Positions 10,705 to 18,864 of a DNA stretch of 64,000 bases are shown here, one piece after another (positions within the stretch are counted from its first letter, which is position 1; every line of letters starts with the position of its first letter). The stretch comes from Porphyromonadaceae bacterium W3.11 (GTDB lineage Bacteria > Bacteroidota > Bacteroidia > Bacteroidales > Porphyromonadaceae). The translations under genes and the position numbers were made by a program. The notes beneath the pieces were generated by a model. It was not told where the DNA came from, ran no database searches, and saw nothing but the letters and a program-made list of their open reading frames with translations. The stretch spans positions 124,001-188,000 of the forward strand of contig JAUISX010000006.1 of the NCBI GenBank assembly GCA_030434245.1, in the 5' to 3' direction.

Positions 10705-10748
10705 AAAAAGAATGGCGTGCCTATAATATTTGGCACGCCATTCTTTTT
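10705..10748 (-). terminator. Terminator hairpin after the repeat lipoprotein gene
   Basis: A 17-bp stem (10705-10721 with 10732-10748) with a 10-base loop has GGCACGCC/GGCGTGCC at its core and A/T runs at both feet, so it can stop transcription in either direction. It lies 24 bases past the stop codon of the lipoprotein gene at 10772-12061. Confidence 0.9.
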
Positions 10749-10771
10749 GATAATCATTTTTTAGTGGGGCT

Positions 10772-12061
10772 TTACGATTTAGGAATAGTTATTCTAACTG
10801 TATAGATAGCATTCTTTATCTCAGTTTCATTCGCATTTGCAAGCCTGACCTTTATGTCAAGGAAATCACCTAATTCTTTTACTTCCTCTACAACAAATTT
10901 TGGCTCTATTAAGTAGATATCTTTGTACCGTTTTTGAGCGGAATCAGGCTCTAGTACCTTTTGTTTATTTTGAGAATGAGTATATCCCCAAACTAACTCA
11001 ATTTCCTCATGACCATATTTTACTGAGAATTGGAGATATTGGCTCCACTTTTCAGCATACCGATTTAATATATTCAAGTCTGCTCGTGAGCCTCGATAAA
11101 ATTTGTAGAAGCTTTCAGCAAAGCCACTACCCGCTCCGATGGTAAGCTCTTTAGCCAGTTCATCTAGTGATTTAAATCCATCCAATGTGTATGCTATGGT
11201 CGCCATTTCTCCATCGAGGTTGTGTGGTAGTACCGCAACTGTCATACTAAGAGAATTTCCAACTTTCGAACAAGATTTTGGAATTAAATCGTATCGGTTT
11301 TCGTCATAGTCGAAGAGCTCTGCTACAAAGAGGCTTGGAAATTCATTAACTCCTTGCATGTAGAGGTTGATTTTTTTCTTCGGTTTAATTCTTGCCAGTA
11401 AGTACTTTTCACGAGAAAAATTAAGATTTAAATCCTTTTCAAAGTTTTGTGTTGCAAATTTTGCTTTAAAGGTGATTATACCACTATCATATTTGAAATT
11501 GGATAGTTGCAATAAATCTAGATCCTCATCTGTAAGTGTGTAAATATTTGTCCCACTAACATCTGTAGCACGAAAAGAAACATACTTAGCAAGGCTTTTG
11601 ACACTAAATGAGGCATCCATCCCATTTATAAATAATGGATCTAGGTTTAATGTCATTACCTCATAAATGTCCTCAGGGCTAATCCATTGAGCATATAAGC
11701 GTCTAGCAATATCGAAATCTGAAGGTCGTTTACTATCGCCTTCATTCGGCTTGTCGTTGTCGTCCTCCTTAGGATTCTCGTTATCGCCTTCATTCGGCTT
11801 GTCGTTGTCGTCCTCCTTGGGCTTCTCGTTATCGCCTTCATTTGGTTTGTCGTTGTCATCCTCCTTAGGCTTCTCGTCATCGCCTTCATTCGGCTTGTCG
11901 TTGTCGTCCTCCTTGGGATTTTCTTTGTCGCCTTCTTTAGGCTTGTTTGAATCGTCTCGATTCTCGGTGTTATTAGGATTACTTGGGGTTTGATGTCCTG
12001 AGTGGCAAGCTGTAACGGCTATAATAGCGATACAGAAAATAATATAAACGATCTTTTTCAT
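10772..12061 (-). CDS. Hypothetical lipoprotein with acidic/proline tandem repeats
   Basis: I do not recognise the family. The 429-residue product has a lipoprotein signal with lipobox VTAC (Cys19), so it should be anchored in an envelope membrane. Residues about 38-109 are a highly charged spacer made of 16-residue repeats of the form NDKPNEGDNEKPKEDD. Residues about 115-429 form a mixed domain without visible catalytic motif; it contains LARIKPKKKINLYMQG and ends KNAIYTVRITIPKS. The spacer probably holds the C-terminal domain away from the membrane. The gene has its own likely promoter (12199-12207) and its own terminator (10705-10748), so it is monocistronic. Confidence 0.7.
   Translation of the reverse strand: MKKIVYIIFCIAIIAVTACHSGHQTPSNPNNTENRDDSNKPKEGDKENPKEDDNDKPNEGDDEKPKEDDNDKPNEGDNEKPKEDDNDKPNEGDNENPKEDDNDKPNEGDSKRPSDFDIARRLYAQWISPEDIYEVMTLNLDPLFINGMDASFSVKSLAKYVSFRATDVSGTNIYTLTDEDLDLLQLSNFKYDSGIITFKAKFATQNFEKDLNLNFSREKYLLARIKPKKKINLYMQGVNEFPSLFVAELFDYDENRYDLIPKSCSKVGNSLSMTVAVLPHNLDGEMATIAYTLDGFKSLDELAKELTIGAGSGFAESFYKFYRGSRADLNILNRYAEKWSQYLQFSVKYGHEEIELVWGYTHSQNKQKVLEPDSAQKRYKDIYLIEPKFVVEEVKELGDFLDIKVRLANANETEIKNAIYTVRITIPKS
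11735..11950 (-). repeat. 48-bp tandem repeat inside the lipoprotein gene
   Basis: Four units of 48 bp plus half a unit lie in frame, coding for 16-residue repeats. The three inner units (residues 54-101) are nearly identical, the first (38-53) is degenerate. Because 48 is a multiple of 3, gain or loss of a unit keeps the frame, so length change between strains is likely. Confidence 0.85.
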
Positions 12062-12649
12062 CAGAATAAATAAAAACTATAATTTTACTAATACCGTAAG
12101 CAAGATTTTTACGTCATATTGTCCACATCTGTAGGACAATTCGACCTATACTTGATACGTAGCTTAAATATAGAAAATACTTCTCTACATTTCAGCCTGC
12201 AAAGTTACACACGAAAAACTGATTATATACTATTGAACTTGCTCAAAAAAGGATAAAAGTGATTACCTTGATGTTAAATAACGTGTAGAAGATTAAAGGG
12301 GCTAATCCTCCTACTGGAAGCATAATTATTTCCTATGAGAAGAATACTTTTATCCTATAAGAAAAATATCTCCTTTATATGACTAAAAATTTATATCTCC
12401 TTTGCTATGTCTTCTTCTGAAAAAAGTTGACATAGTTGAGGGTGATATGTTATCAAGGTACTAATAGGTGTTGGGAGGTCTCTGCGATTAGAATAGATAG
12501 ACATAAGAGAGATATAGTGCAAATTTCTTTGATGTATCAGCCTAAAAGTATCATTATGATGAACTGGGAAGATTGTATATATTTGTAATGACTACAATGT
12601 GGGACCTATTAGAACGTAGTAGGTTAATAACATCTTAGAAATTATCGGT
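12062..12649. other. 588-bp gene-free stretch with promoters and repeat copy A
   Basis: No convincing gene was found. It holds a -7 box on the minus strand (TAACTTTGC, 12199-12207) for the lipoprotein gene, a 7-bp inverted repeat in that gene's leader (12118-12124 with 12134-12140), copy A of the dispersed repeat (12262-12462), and a possible plus-strand -7 box (TATATTTG, 12578-12585) for the aldehyde dehydrogenase. Confidence 0.6.
12262..12462 (+). repeat. Dispersed MITE/REP-like repeat, copy A
   Basis: About 200 bp, non-coding. The ends carry TACCTTGAT at 12264-12272 and its inverse ATCAAGGTA near 12452-12460. Inside are CCTATGAGAAG, CCTATAAGAAAAATAT and TTTATATGACTAAAAA, which line up with the same modules in copies C and D. 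It also shares AGGGGCTAAT with copy D. The most diverged of the four copies. Confidence 0.6.
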
Positions 12650-14026
12650 ATGGAAGATACTCTGCAACATATAATACTTAATCATATAGAAAGTCAAAGG
12701 TCTTTTTTTGCAACACAGCAGACGAAAGATATTAGCTTTCGCTTACAGCAATTACGCAAACTCAAAACGTCTGTTCTGAAAAGTAAAAGCAAGATAGAGG
12801 ACGCCCTTTGGTTGGATTTGCATAAATCGCCCGAAGAGACCTATCTTACAGAGGTTAGCCTCATCATAAGTGAGTTAGACAATCATATCAAGCATCTAAA
12901 GAAATGGGCAAAGCCACAAAAGGTACACACTCCCAGCTATATGCAACCATCGTCTAGCAAAATCATTTATGAACCGCTAGGTGTCGCTCTCATTGTCGCA
13001 CCTTGGAATTATCCTTTCCAGTTACTTTTTAGTTCACTTATAGGAGCTATCTCATCAGGTTGTTGTTGCGTTTTGAAGCCCTCTCCGTATAGCTCTAATA
13101 CTGCAAAGGTAATGGAGGATATCATTAATGAGACTTTTGATCCGAGCTACATCACGATCGTTCAGGGAGGCCGTGAGGTAAATACCTTTTTGTTTCAGCA
13201 ACGGTTTGATATAATCTTTTTTACCGGAAGTCCTTCTTTGGGAAAGGTAGTCATGAGAGCAGCTGCTGAACACCTGACACCGGTTGTGTTGGAATTAGGC
13301 GGTAAAAGTCCATGTATCGTAGATAAGGATGCCAATTTAGATATTTCGGCAAGGCGTATCACGTGGGGTAAGCTAATGAATGCGGGACAAACTTGCGTAG
13401 CACCCGATTACTTGCTAGTGCACCGTTCTGTCAAAGATGAATTGCTGATGAAGATTACCCAGTGCTTTACTGACATGTATGGGAATGATCCACGTAATAG
13501 CCGTTTTTATCCTAGAATTGTGAACGAAAAGGCTATGAATCGATTGGTGCCGTTGCTCCAGCAGGGTGATATATATACTGGTGGAGAGGTGGATGTCAAA
13601 GAGAGGTATATTGCACCAACCATAATAGATAATGTGCACCCAGAGTACGATATTATGCAGCAGGAGATCTTTGGACCGATATTACCGGTGATGACGTTTG
13701 AGGATATTGATGAAGCCATCACGTACGTCAATGCTCATGAGAAACCGCTTGCTTTTTATTACTTTGGAGAGAATAAAGAGGCGAAGAGGGTTCTCTTAGA
13801 GACTTCATCAGGTGGTGCTTGCATCAATGATACGATCATGCACATCACTAATCATAAGCTGCCATTTGGTGGAGTAGGGAATAGTGGAATGGGCAAGTAT
13901 CATGGTCATGATAGTTTCTTGGCTTTTAGCAACAGGAGGTCTGTGGTGTCTACACCGACATGGATAGATGTTCCTTTGAAGTATGTACCATTCAAGCACT
14001 TTAGCCTCATTAAGAAGATTCTTTGA
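12650..14026 (+). CDS. NAD(P)-dependent aldehyde dehydrogenase, class 3-like
   Basis: The enzyme oxidises an aldehyde to the acid with NAD(P). With 458 residues it is of the short class 3-like type. Visible are the oxyanion Asn in APWNYPF (N120), the nucleotide motif FTGSPSLGKV, the general base E215 in LELGGKSP and the nucleophile C249 in GQTCVAP. The C-terminal FGGVGNSGMGKYHGHDSFLAFSNRR is classic for the family. The substrate cannot be told; fatty or aromatic aldehydes are usual in this class. It stands alone, convergent with ribD, with no hairpin visible in the 48 bases between them. Confidence 0.92.
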   Translation: MEDTLQHIILNHIESQRSFFATQQTKDISFRLQQLRKLKTSVLKSKSKIEDALWLDLHKSPEETYLTEVSLIISELDNHIKHLKKWAKPQKVHTPSYMQPSSSKIIYEPLGVALIVAPWNYPFQLLFSSLIGAISSGCCCVLKPSPYSSNTAKVMEDIINETFDPSYITIVQGGREVNTFLFQQRFDIIFFTGSPSLGKVVMRAAAEHLTPVVLELGGKSPCIVDKDANLDISARRITWGKLMNAGQTCVAPDYLLVHRSVKDELLMKITQCFTDMYGNDPRNSRFYPRIVNEKAMNRLVPLLQQGDIYTGGEVDVKERYIAPTIIDNVHPEYDIMQQEIFGPILPVMTFEDIDEAITYVNAHEKPLAFYYFGENKEAKRVLLETSSGGACINDTIMHITNHKLPFGGVGNSGMGKYHGHDSFLAFSNRRSVVSTPTWIDVPLKYVPFKHFSLIKKIL

Positions 14027-14074
14027 TAATCTGAGGGTAGGGTGATTATTCAATATATACTTGTATAAGATGGC

Positions 14075-15070
14075 TTAGTGCTGGTAGTACTTAAGGAGTT
14101 GTTCTTGAAATTGCTCCTCATGAATTAATCTGGCATCCTCAGGTATTAAGGGTGCTGAGACTCCGTACTGAAGCTTGGTAGGGGCGATCTCTCTGCGGAT
14201 TAAATCCCAGAGTCCTGCTTGTAAGAACGCTCGATGTATCGTGGCTCCGCCCTCAACCAAAAGGGTGTGAATACCATCACGGTATAGACCTTGAATGAGA
14301 CTAATCAAGTCTGTATTACTCTTCATGATAATCCAATTGGGGTTCTCTAAGTATAGGCTGGGTATGGGCGTATTGACACCACTAAGAATGATAGGATGTG
14401 GGGATGGTAATCCAGGCCATAGTCTGTTGTTAAGAGAGGGTTGGTCCAAAAGGGCTGTGCGGCTGCCTATGAGGATGGCTGAGCAGTCTCCACGCAATCG
14501 ATGGGTCAGGAGTTGAGAAAAAGGTGATGATAGTCGTGCGGGCGATTCAGACCGGCTAGTCCTATTATGGTCTATAAACCCATCTATGCTCTCGGCCCAT
14601 TTAAGTATAATGTAGGGACGATGCTCTAGCTGGTTAGTCATAAAGACTTTAGCCACGTTACGGCATTCTTCCTCGAGCATACCGACTTCTACCTCTATAC
14701 CAGCCTCACGGAGTATCTGGCAACCTTTCCCAGCCACCTTAGGGAATGGGTCGAGTGTTCCGATGACTACTTTAGAGAGCTTAAGTTTGGCTAACATCAT
14801 GGCACATGAAGGAGTCAGCCCTTGATGAGCACAGGGCTCTAGAGTCACATACATGGTGCTGTGAGGGATCAGCTTTTTATCTTCAGGTCGAACACTATTG
14901 ATGCAATGGACCTCTGCGTGAGCTTCTCCTCTTACTTGGTGATACCCCTCTCCGATGATTCGACGGTTGTGCACTAAGACCGCTCCTACCTTAGGATTAC
15001 CCCGTGTAAGTGAGTGGTGTGCCAGGCTTGCGAGGTATATTGCTCGCTTCATGTATATATTATCCTCCAT
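14075..15070 (-). CDS. ribD: Bifunctional riboflavin deaminase/reductase
   Basis: RibD carries out the second and third steps of riboflavin synthesis: deamination of the pyrimidine and NADPH-dependent reduction of the ribosyl side chain. The N-terminal deaminase has the zinc site H51-A-E53 and C80/C89 (EPCAHQGLTPSC). The reductase domain covers about residues 150-331, with ILKWAESIDGFI and the LLVEGGATIHRAF motif. The 331-residue length fits, though the reductase part is a little short. Residue 7 is another possible start. No other riboflavin gene and no FMN riboswitch are nearby. It is divergent from prmC with only 23 bases between the start codons. Confidence 0.94.
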   Translation of the reverse strand: MEDNIYMKRAIYLASLAHHSLTRGNPKVGAVLVHNRRIIGEGYHQVRGEAHAEVHCINSVRPEDKKLIPHSTMYVTLEPCAHQGLTPSCAMMLAKLKLSKVVIGTLDPFPKVAGKGCQILREAGIEVEVGMLEEECRNVAKVFMTNQLEHRPYIILKWAESIDGFIDHNRTSRSESPARLSSPFSQLLTHRLRGDCSAILIGSRTALLDQPSLNNRLWPGLPSPHPIILSGVNTPIPSLYLENPNWIIMKSNTDLISLIQGLYRDGIHTLLVEGGATIHRAFLQAGLWDLIRREIAPTKLQYGVSAPLIPEDARLIHEEQFQEQLLKYYQH

Positions 15071-15079
15071 AATTTCTGT

Positions 15080-15087
15080 TATCTTTG
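15080..15087 (+). promoter_or_regulatory. -7 box immediately before prmC
   Basis: TATCTTTG ends only 6 bases before the prmC ATG at 15094. If transcription starts the usual few bases downstream, the mRNA would have almost no leader. The site also sits within 10 bases of the divergent ribD start. Confidence 0.6.
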
Positions 15088-15093
15088 TAGAGT

Positions 15094-15951
15094 ATGAGCG
15101 AATTTCAAGTATATAAACAATCTATTTCTGAACGGCTTGCATCCTACTATACAGATGTTGAAGCTGAGCAGATGGCACGGCTCTTACTCCAAGAAGCGTA
15201 TGGCATTCCGTATCCTCGATTGGTCTTCTCTGACTGCAAAGTTAGTGAAAAGTATGCAATCGTAGAGGCATGGGTGAAGCGACTGGAGGCACTAGAGCCA
15301 CTTCAGTATGTGGTAGGACATACTTATTTTCATGGGATGGAGCTGTTGGTAAGAAAGGGCGTACTTATCCCCAGAGGGGAGACAGAGCAACTCTGTCAGA
15401 TACTTAGGGATCGCGGGTATGTGAGTGAAGATGCCATAACCGCTGATTTATGCACAGGTAGTGCAGCGATAGCTCTATATTTAGCGACTCATGGATGTGT
15501 GGTGGAAGCGGTAGATATAAGTCCATTAGCCTTAGAGGTCGCAGGGGAGAATATTGAGAGGTTGGGCATGAAGCGTTTGGTAAATCTTAGAGCTGGTGAT
15601 TTACTTTCGGAGCAATTTGAGCCTTTCTATCCTGCATATGATTTGGTTGTTAGTAATCCTCCTTATGTATTAGATAGTGAGCGAAGTGAGATAAAGCCTC
15701 ATGTGCTTCAGATGGAGCCCGAGTTAGCTCTTTTTGTTCCTGATGACGATGGACTAAGATTCTATAGGGCCATCTTGGGACTCTATGGAAGTCGTTTGAA
15801 GGTTGGAGGTGTATTTGCGTTTGAGATTAATCCGCTGGTGGTTGATGAGCTTATAGAGTTATATTCAAGTGCTGGATACGATGTGAGTATCTCAGAGGAT
15901 TATCTTGGACGAAAAAGATTTTTATTTGCTAAGAAAGTACGTAATGACTAA
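15094..15951 (+). CDS. prmC: Peptide chain release factor glutamine methyltransferase
   Basis: PrmC methylates the Gln of the GGQ motif in release factors 1 and 2 using S-adenosylmethionine. Of its 285 residues, the first 75 or so form the helical release factor-binding domain; VLIPRGETE at 90-98 and the catalytic NPPY at 188-191 (VVSNPPYVLDSE) mark the methyltransferase. The SAM motif is weak in Gly (DLCTGSAAIALYL), as in many relatives. It overlaps recX by 8 bases (ATGACTAA), so translation is probably coupled. Confidence 0.93.
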   Translation: MSEFQVYKQSISERLASYYTDVEAEQMARLLLQEAYGIPYPRLVFSDCKVSEKYAIVEAWVKRLEALEPLQYVVGHTYFHGMELLVRKGVLIPRGETEQLCQILRDRGYVSEDAITADLCTGSAAIALYLATHGCVVEAVDISPLALEVAGENIERLGMKRLVNLRAGDLLSEQFEPFYPAYDLVVSNPPYVLDSERSEIKPHVLQMEPELALFVPDDDGLRFYRAILGLYGSRLKVGGVFAFEINPLVVDELIELYSSAGYDVSISEDYLGRKRFLFAKKVRND

Positions 15952-16462
15952 GGATGAGTTGGATAAGCTCTTGGTAAGGGCTAGTAACTATACTGCTAGA
16001 TATGAGAAGTCCTCCAAGGAAGTTTCTGAAAAGCTTTATAAGTGGAGTGAAGGAGCTATCTCTCAGGATGAGCAGGAGTGGGTTATTGAGGAATTAAAAA
16101 AAGATAAATTTATTGATGAAGTTCGTTTTACCGAGCGGTTCATTAGAGATAAAATGGTTTCATATCGTAAAGGGCCTATTATGATTAGGCGAGAGCTCTT
16201 CATGAAGGGAATCCCTCAAAATCTAATTGAGGATGAGCTTTCAAAAATCGATGATGAAGAATGGGTGAATAACTTGAGGGACTATCTTATGGCTAGATTT
16301 GACAAACAGAGAAAAAAGGCGAAGAATAAGTACGACCTTAAAATGCGTTTGGGACAACTCGCTTATACTAGAGGATACCTAAGGGAGCATTCTGACCCTG
16401 TGATAGAGGAGATGATAAAGGATGTCGAGGGGCTGAATGACGATGAGTATTGGTATGATTAA
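15944..16462 (+). CDS. recX: Regulatory protein RecX
   Basis: RecX binds RecA filaments and restrains or modulates recombination. From the ATG at 15944 it has 172 residues, mostly helical, with the RecX three-helix repeats visible in RLxxKGIPQ-like stretches (RRELFMKGIPQNLIEDEL) and KFIDEVRFTERFIRDK. I prefer this start to the one at 15905, because it gives the same 8-base ATG/TAA overlap with the upstream gene that is seen at the next junction. recA itself is not in the window. Confidence 0.85.
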   Translation: MTKDELDKLLVRASNYTARYEKSSKEVSEKLYKWSEGAISQDEQEWVIEELKKDKFIDEVRFTERFIRDKMVSYRKGPIMIRRELFMKGIPQNLIEDELSKIDDEEWVNNLRDYLMARFDKQRKKAKNKYDLKMRLGQLAYTRGYLREHSDPVIEEMIKDVEGLNDDEYWYD

Positions 16463-17141
16463 TGATCTTATTTCATTCTTTTTCCCGTCCTATTGCATCC
16501 ATTGTGCTGAACGGCTACCTGCTGATCGAAAGCTTATATGCGAAGAATGCTTTGACCTTCTACCTAAGTATCGTGGACATGAGGCTTATTATGCTCCAGA
16601 GGAGCGAATTAATGGACTGATACCTTTTACCGAGTTACAATCTGACTTGATCTTTACAAGAACCAATACCACTAGGAAGATTATCCATAAGATAAAGTAT
16701 CACAATACCCCAGATGTGGCATATCACTTATCTAGGTCATTTGCCCTTGAACATAAGAGATCTGGCCACTTTTCAGATGTTTCAGCGATCGTTCCAGTAC
16801 CATTAGCACCCTATCGGATGAAAAAAAGAGGGTACAATCAATCTGAATTTATAGCGAAGGGATTAGCTGAGGTCTATGGACTTCCTATAGAAAAAGATTT
16901 CCTTAAGCGGGAGAATTCGAAGACTGGAACCCAAACTTCACGCGGAAAAGAGGAGCGATGGCGTGAGATATATGGTGCCTTTTATGTTTCTGAGGATCAA
17001 GATCTGAAGGGTAGGAGGATTTTAGTCGTTGATGATGTCTTGACAACTGGTGCTACTATAGTAAATGCTGGTAGAGCTTTATTAGGAGCTGGAGCTGAGG
17101 CTGTCTCCTTTTATACACTTGCATTAGATATTCTGCTCTAG
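16455..17141 (+). CDS. comF: ComF family phosphoribosyltransferase-like protein
   Basis: ComF proteins are linked to DNA uptake and to nucleotide metabolism; in bacteria with natural competence they act with the uptake helicase. From the ATG at 16455 there are 228 residues. The start shows a zinc-finger pattern (CIHC, then CEEC) and the end a PRPP-binding loop, ILVVDDVLTTGATI. The start chosen overlaps the recX stop by 8 bases (ATGATTAA). ATGs at 16437 and 16443 are also in frame. The last 18 bases overlap the convergent MATE gene. Confidence 0.85.
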   Translation: MINDLISFFFPSYCIHCAERLPADRKLICEECFDLLPKYRGHEAYYAPEERINGLIPFTELQSDLIFTRTNTTRKIIHKIKYHNTPDVAYHLSRSFALEHKRSGHFSDVSAIVPVPLAPYRMKKRGYNQSEFIAKGLAEVYGLPIEKDFLKRENSKTGTQTSRGKEERWREIYGAFYVSEDQDLKGRRILVVDDVLTTGATIVNAGRALLGAGAEAVSFYTLALDILL

Positions 17142-18476
17142 TTTCTTAAGTACTCTCCGGTATCGATAGATGAGTAACGCTGCAAGTACGGAAAAGCCAA
17201 CTGGGAAAGCACACCAAATACCTAAGACACCCCAATCAAAAACAAATCCAAATAGATAGGCGACTGAGATGGTAAGGACTATATAGCAAAAAGCAGCGGC
17301 CCATGCAGTGAACTTGACGTCTTGTAAACCTCGAAGTACATTAGAAAATAATATCTGCATCATATCGAAAAGTTGGTATGTTACCAATGGGAAAATGAGA
17401 ATTGAAACAATCTCGATGACCGACTTATCTGTTGTGAAGATTTTACCAACCTCTTCTCTGAAAATAAGAAGTGTGATGACGAGTAAAATCACCATTATGA
17501 GCTGTAATATGAAGCCTGACCGGACAATCTTGCGGATTTCATCAGTTCGACGGGACTCAAAGAAGTAACCAACACGAATCATAACAGCAGCAGACATTCC
17601 ATAAAACATCATGAAGCCAAGGGTGCCAGCTGTATTTACTATTTGGTGGGCAGCTAGCTCAGTACTGCCAATCCACCCGACTAGTATCACAGCAATACTA
17701 AAGGATCCAGCCTCGAATCCCATTTGGATAGCCGAGGGCGTACCTATTTGGGTTATTTTCTTCATCAGACTTCTGCTAACCTCACTTAATATAGCAGAAT
17801 TATGCTCAAAAATTTTATCGAATCTTTGTGTGAAATGAACTTGCTGAATAACGATTATGAGAGTAAGTATCCTAGAGATTAGTGTGGCTATTCCCGCTCC
17901 TATAAGTCCTAGTTCTGGGAAACCCAGTTTCCCGAAAATCAGAAGATAATTCAGGAGAATATTTACCGCATTGGAGATGATAATGGCTGACATACTAACT
18001 TTCGTTTGTCCAACGCCATCTACAAACTGCTTGTACCCACTAAAAAGAATAATGGGTACGATGCTGATGAGCTGGAGGATATAGTATGGCTTGATATAGG
18101 GTAGGAGTTCTAATGGCTGTCTAAACCACTGAATCTTTATCAGAAAAAAAGTCATTACCCCTGTTAATAGTAACCCAAACAGGGTATTTGCCAGAGTACC
18201 ACTCTTTAGTAACGTCTTGAGTCTTCCATCACCCTTTGCATAGGATGCAGCTACTAGAGGGGTAAGCCCATAAGTATATCCCATGGCTATCACAAAGGCA
18301 ATATTGATAAAACCATTGACGAAAGATGCTGCGGCGAGTTCATGGGTGCCGTAGTGCCCAATCATGATGTTATCAATAAATCCTACTAGAATCACACCAA
18401 GCTGACCTATCATGATAGGAATCCCTAGTTTGAGGATCGCTCTAGTATGCTCATTAATTCGCAAAGTCATTATCAA
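17124..18476 (-). CDS. MATE family efflux transporter
   Basis: An inner-membrane exporter of the multidrug and toxin extrusion family, driven by sodium or proton gradients. The 450 residues make about 12 membrane helices in two similar halves, beginning with LKLGIPIMIGQLGVILVGFIDNIMIGHYG, the typical opening of NorM-like proteins. The substrate is unknown. A start two codons later (MTLRINEH) is equally possible. Its 3' end runs 18 bases into comF on the other strand. Upstream lies the terminator of the tRNA pair. Confidence 0.9.
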   Translation of the reverse strand: MIMTLRINEHTRAILKLGIPIMIGQLGVILVGFIDNIMIGHYGTHELAAASFVNGFINIAFVIAMGYTYGLTPLVAASYAKGDGRLKTLLKSGTLANTLFGLLLTGVMTFFLIKIQWFRQPLELLPYIKPYYILQLISIVPIILFSGYKQFVDGVGQTKVSMSAIIISNAVNILLNYLLIFGKLGFPELGLIGAGIATLISRILTLIIVIQQVHFTQRFDKIFEHNSAILSEVSRSLMKKITQIGTPSAIQMGFEAGSFSIAVILVGWIGSTELAAHQIVNTAGTLGFMMFYGMSAAVMIRVGYFFESRRTDEIRKIVRSGFILQLIMVILLVITLLIFREEVGKIFTTDKSVIEIVSILIFPLVTYQLFDMMQILFSNVLRGLQDVKFTAWAAAFCYIVLTISVAYLFGFVFDWGVLGIWCAFPVGFSVLAALLIYRYRRVLKKLEQNI

Positions 18477-18494
18477 TCAAGAAATAAATAGGCT

Positions 18495-18539
18495 TAAAAA
18501 AACCATCCTAGGCTTTGGATAAAGCCGGGGATGGTCTCT
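18495..18539 (-). terminator. Terminator after the tRNA-Arg pair
   Basis: A two-part hairpin: outer stem ACCATCC (18502-18508) with GGATGGT (18529-18535) and inner stem GGCTTT/AAAGCC (18511-18516 with 18521-18526). On the minus strand a run of seven T follows. It ends the tRNA transcript. Confidence 0.85.
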
Positions 18540-18565
18540 TTACTGTTATTACAACAGATATATAG

Positions 18566-18639
18566 TGACCGTATTAGGATTCAAACCTAAAACCTTCTGA
18601 TCCGTAGTCAGATGCTCTATTCAGTTGAGCTATACGGCC
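18566..18639 (-). tRNA. tRNA-Arg (anticodon ACG), second copy
   Basis: A 74-base cloverleaf on the minus strand. The acceptor stem GGCCGTA pairs with TACGGTC (one G-U pair), the anticodon stem TCTGA/TCAGA frames loop CTACGGA with anticodon ACG, and the T arm is TTAGG/CCTAA. The 3' CCA is not encoded. Its sequence is identical to the copy at 18704-18777. Confidence 0.95.
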
Positions 18640-18703
18640 AATTTTGTGTCCCCAAAGGGATTTGTAAAAAATAGATGCTGACTCTATAACATCATAAAAA
18701 TAG

Positions 18704-18777
18704 TGACCGTATTAGGATTCAAACCTAAAACCTTCTGATCCGTAGTCAGATGCTCTATTCAGTTGAGCTATACGGCC
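18704..18777 (-). tRNA. tRNA-Arg (anticodon ACG), first copy
   Basis: Identical in all 74 bases to its neighbour, 64 bases apart, in the same orientation. The pair is read from one promoter upstream (18806-18838) and ends at one terminator. The A at position 34 is expected to be edited to inosine. Confidence 0.95.
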
Positions 18778-18805
18778 AATTACCCTCCAATTGACTTTCT
18801 GGAAT

Positions 18806-18838
18806 GCAAAGGTAATAAAAAAAAATATTTGCTCCAAA
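18806..18838 (-). promoter_or_regulatory. Promoter of the tRNA-Arg pair
   Basis: On the minus strand a TTTG element (18835-18838) is followed after 20 bases by TACCTTTG (18807-18814), matching both Bacteroidetes sigma-factor boxes. It lies about 30 bases before the first tRNA. Confidence 0.7.
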
Positions 18839-18864
18839 TATATTGGGGGTAAAAGTAATAAAAA

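Noticed and set aside
10545-10757. 70-residue minus-strand reading frame as a protein-coding gene
   Set aside because: Its start lies inside the terminator stem of the upstream lipoprotein gene and its end runs through the patB promoter region. Kept only as a possible fossil.
11656-11993. Reading frames on both strands across the 48-bp repeats (Arg/Thr/Met-rich and Ser/Leu-rich)
   Set aside because: They are frame shadows of the in-frame Asp/Glu/Pro repeat of the lipoprotein and mirror its period; no independent start context.
12262-12462. CRISPR array as an explanation of the repeated palindromic modules
   Set aside because: The modules are not evenly spaced, there are no unique spacers of constant size, and no cas genes are present.
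18566-18777. Tandem tRNA-Arg pair as an attachment-site duplication left by an integrated element
   Set aside because: Both copies are complete, have full cloverleaf folds and share one promoter and terminator, and the 64-base spacer has no room for an element.
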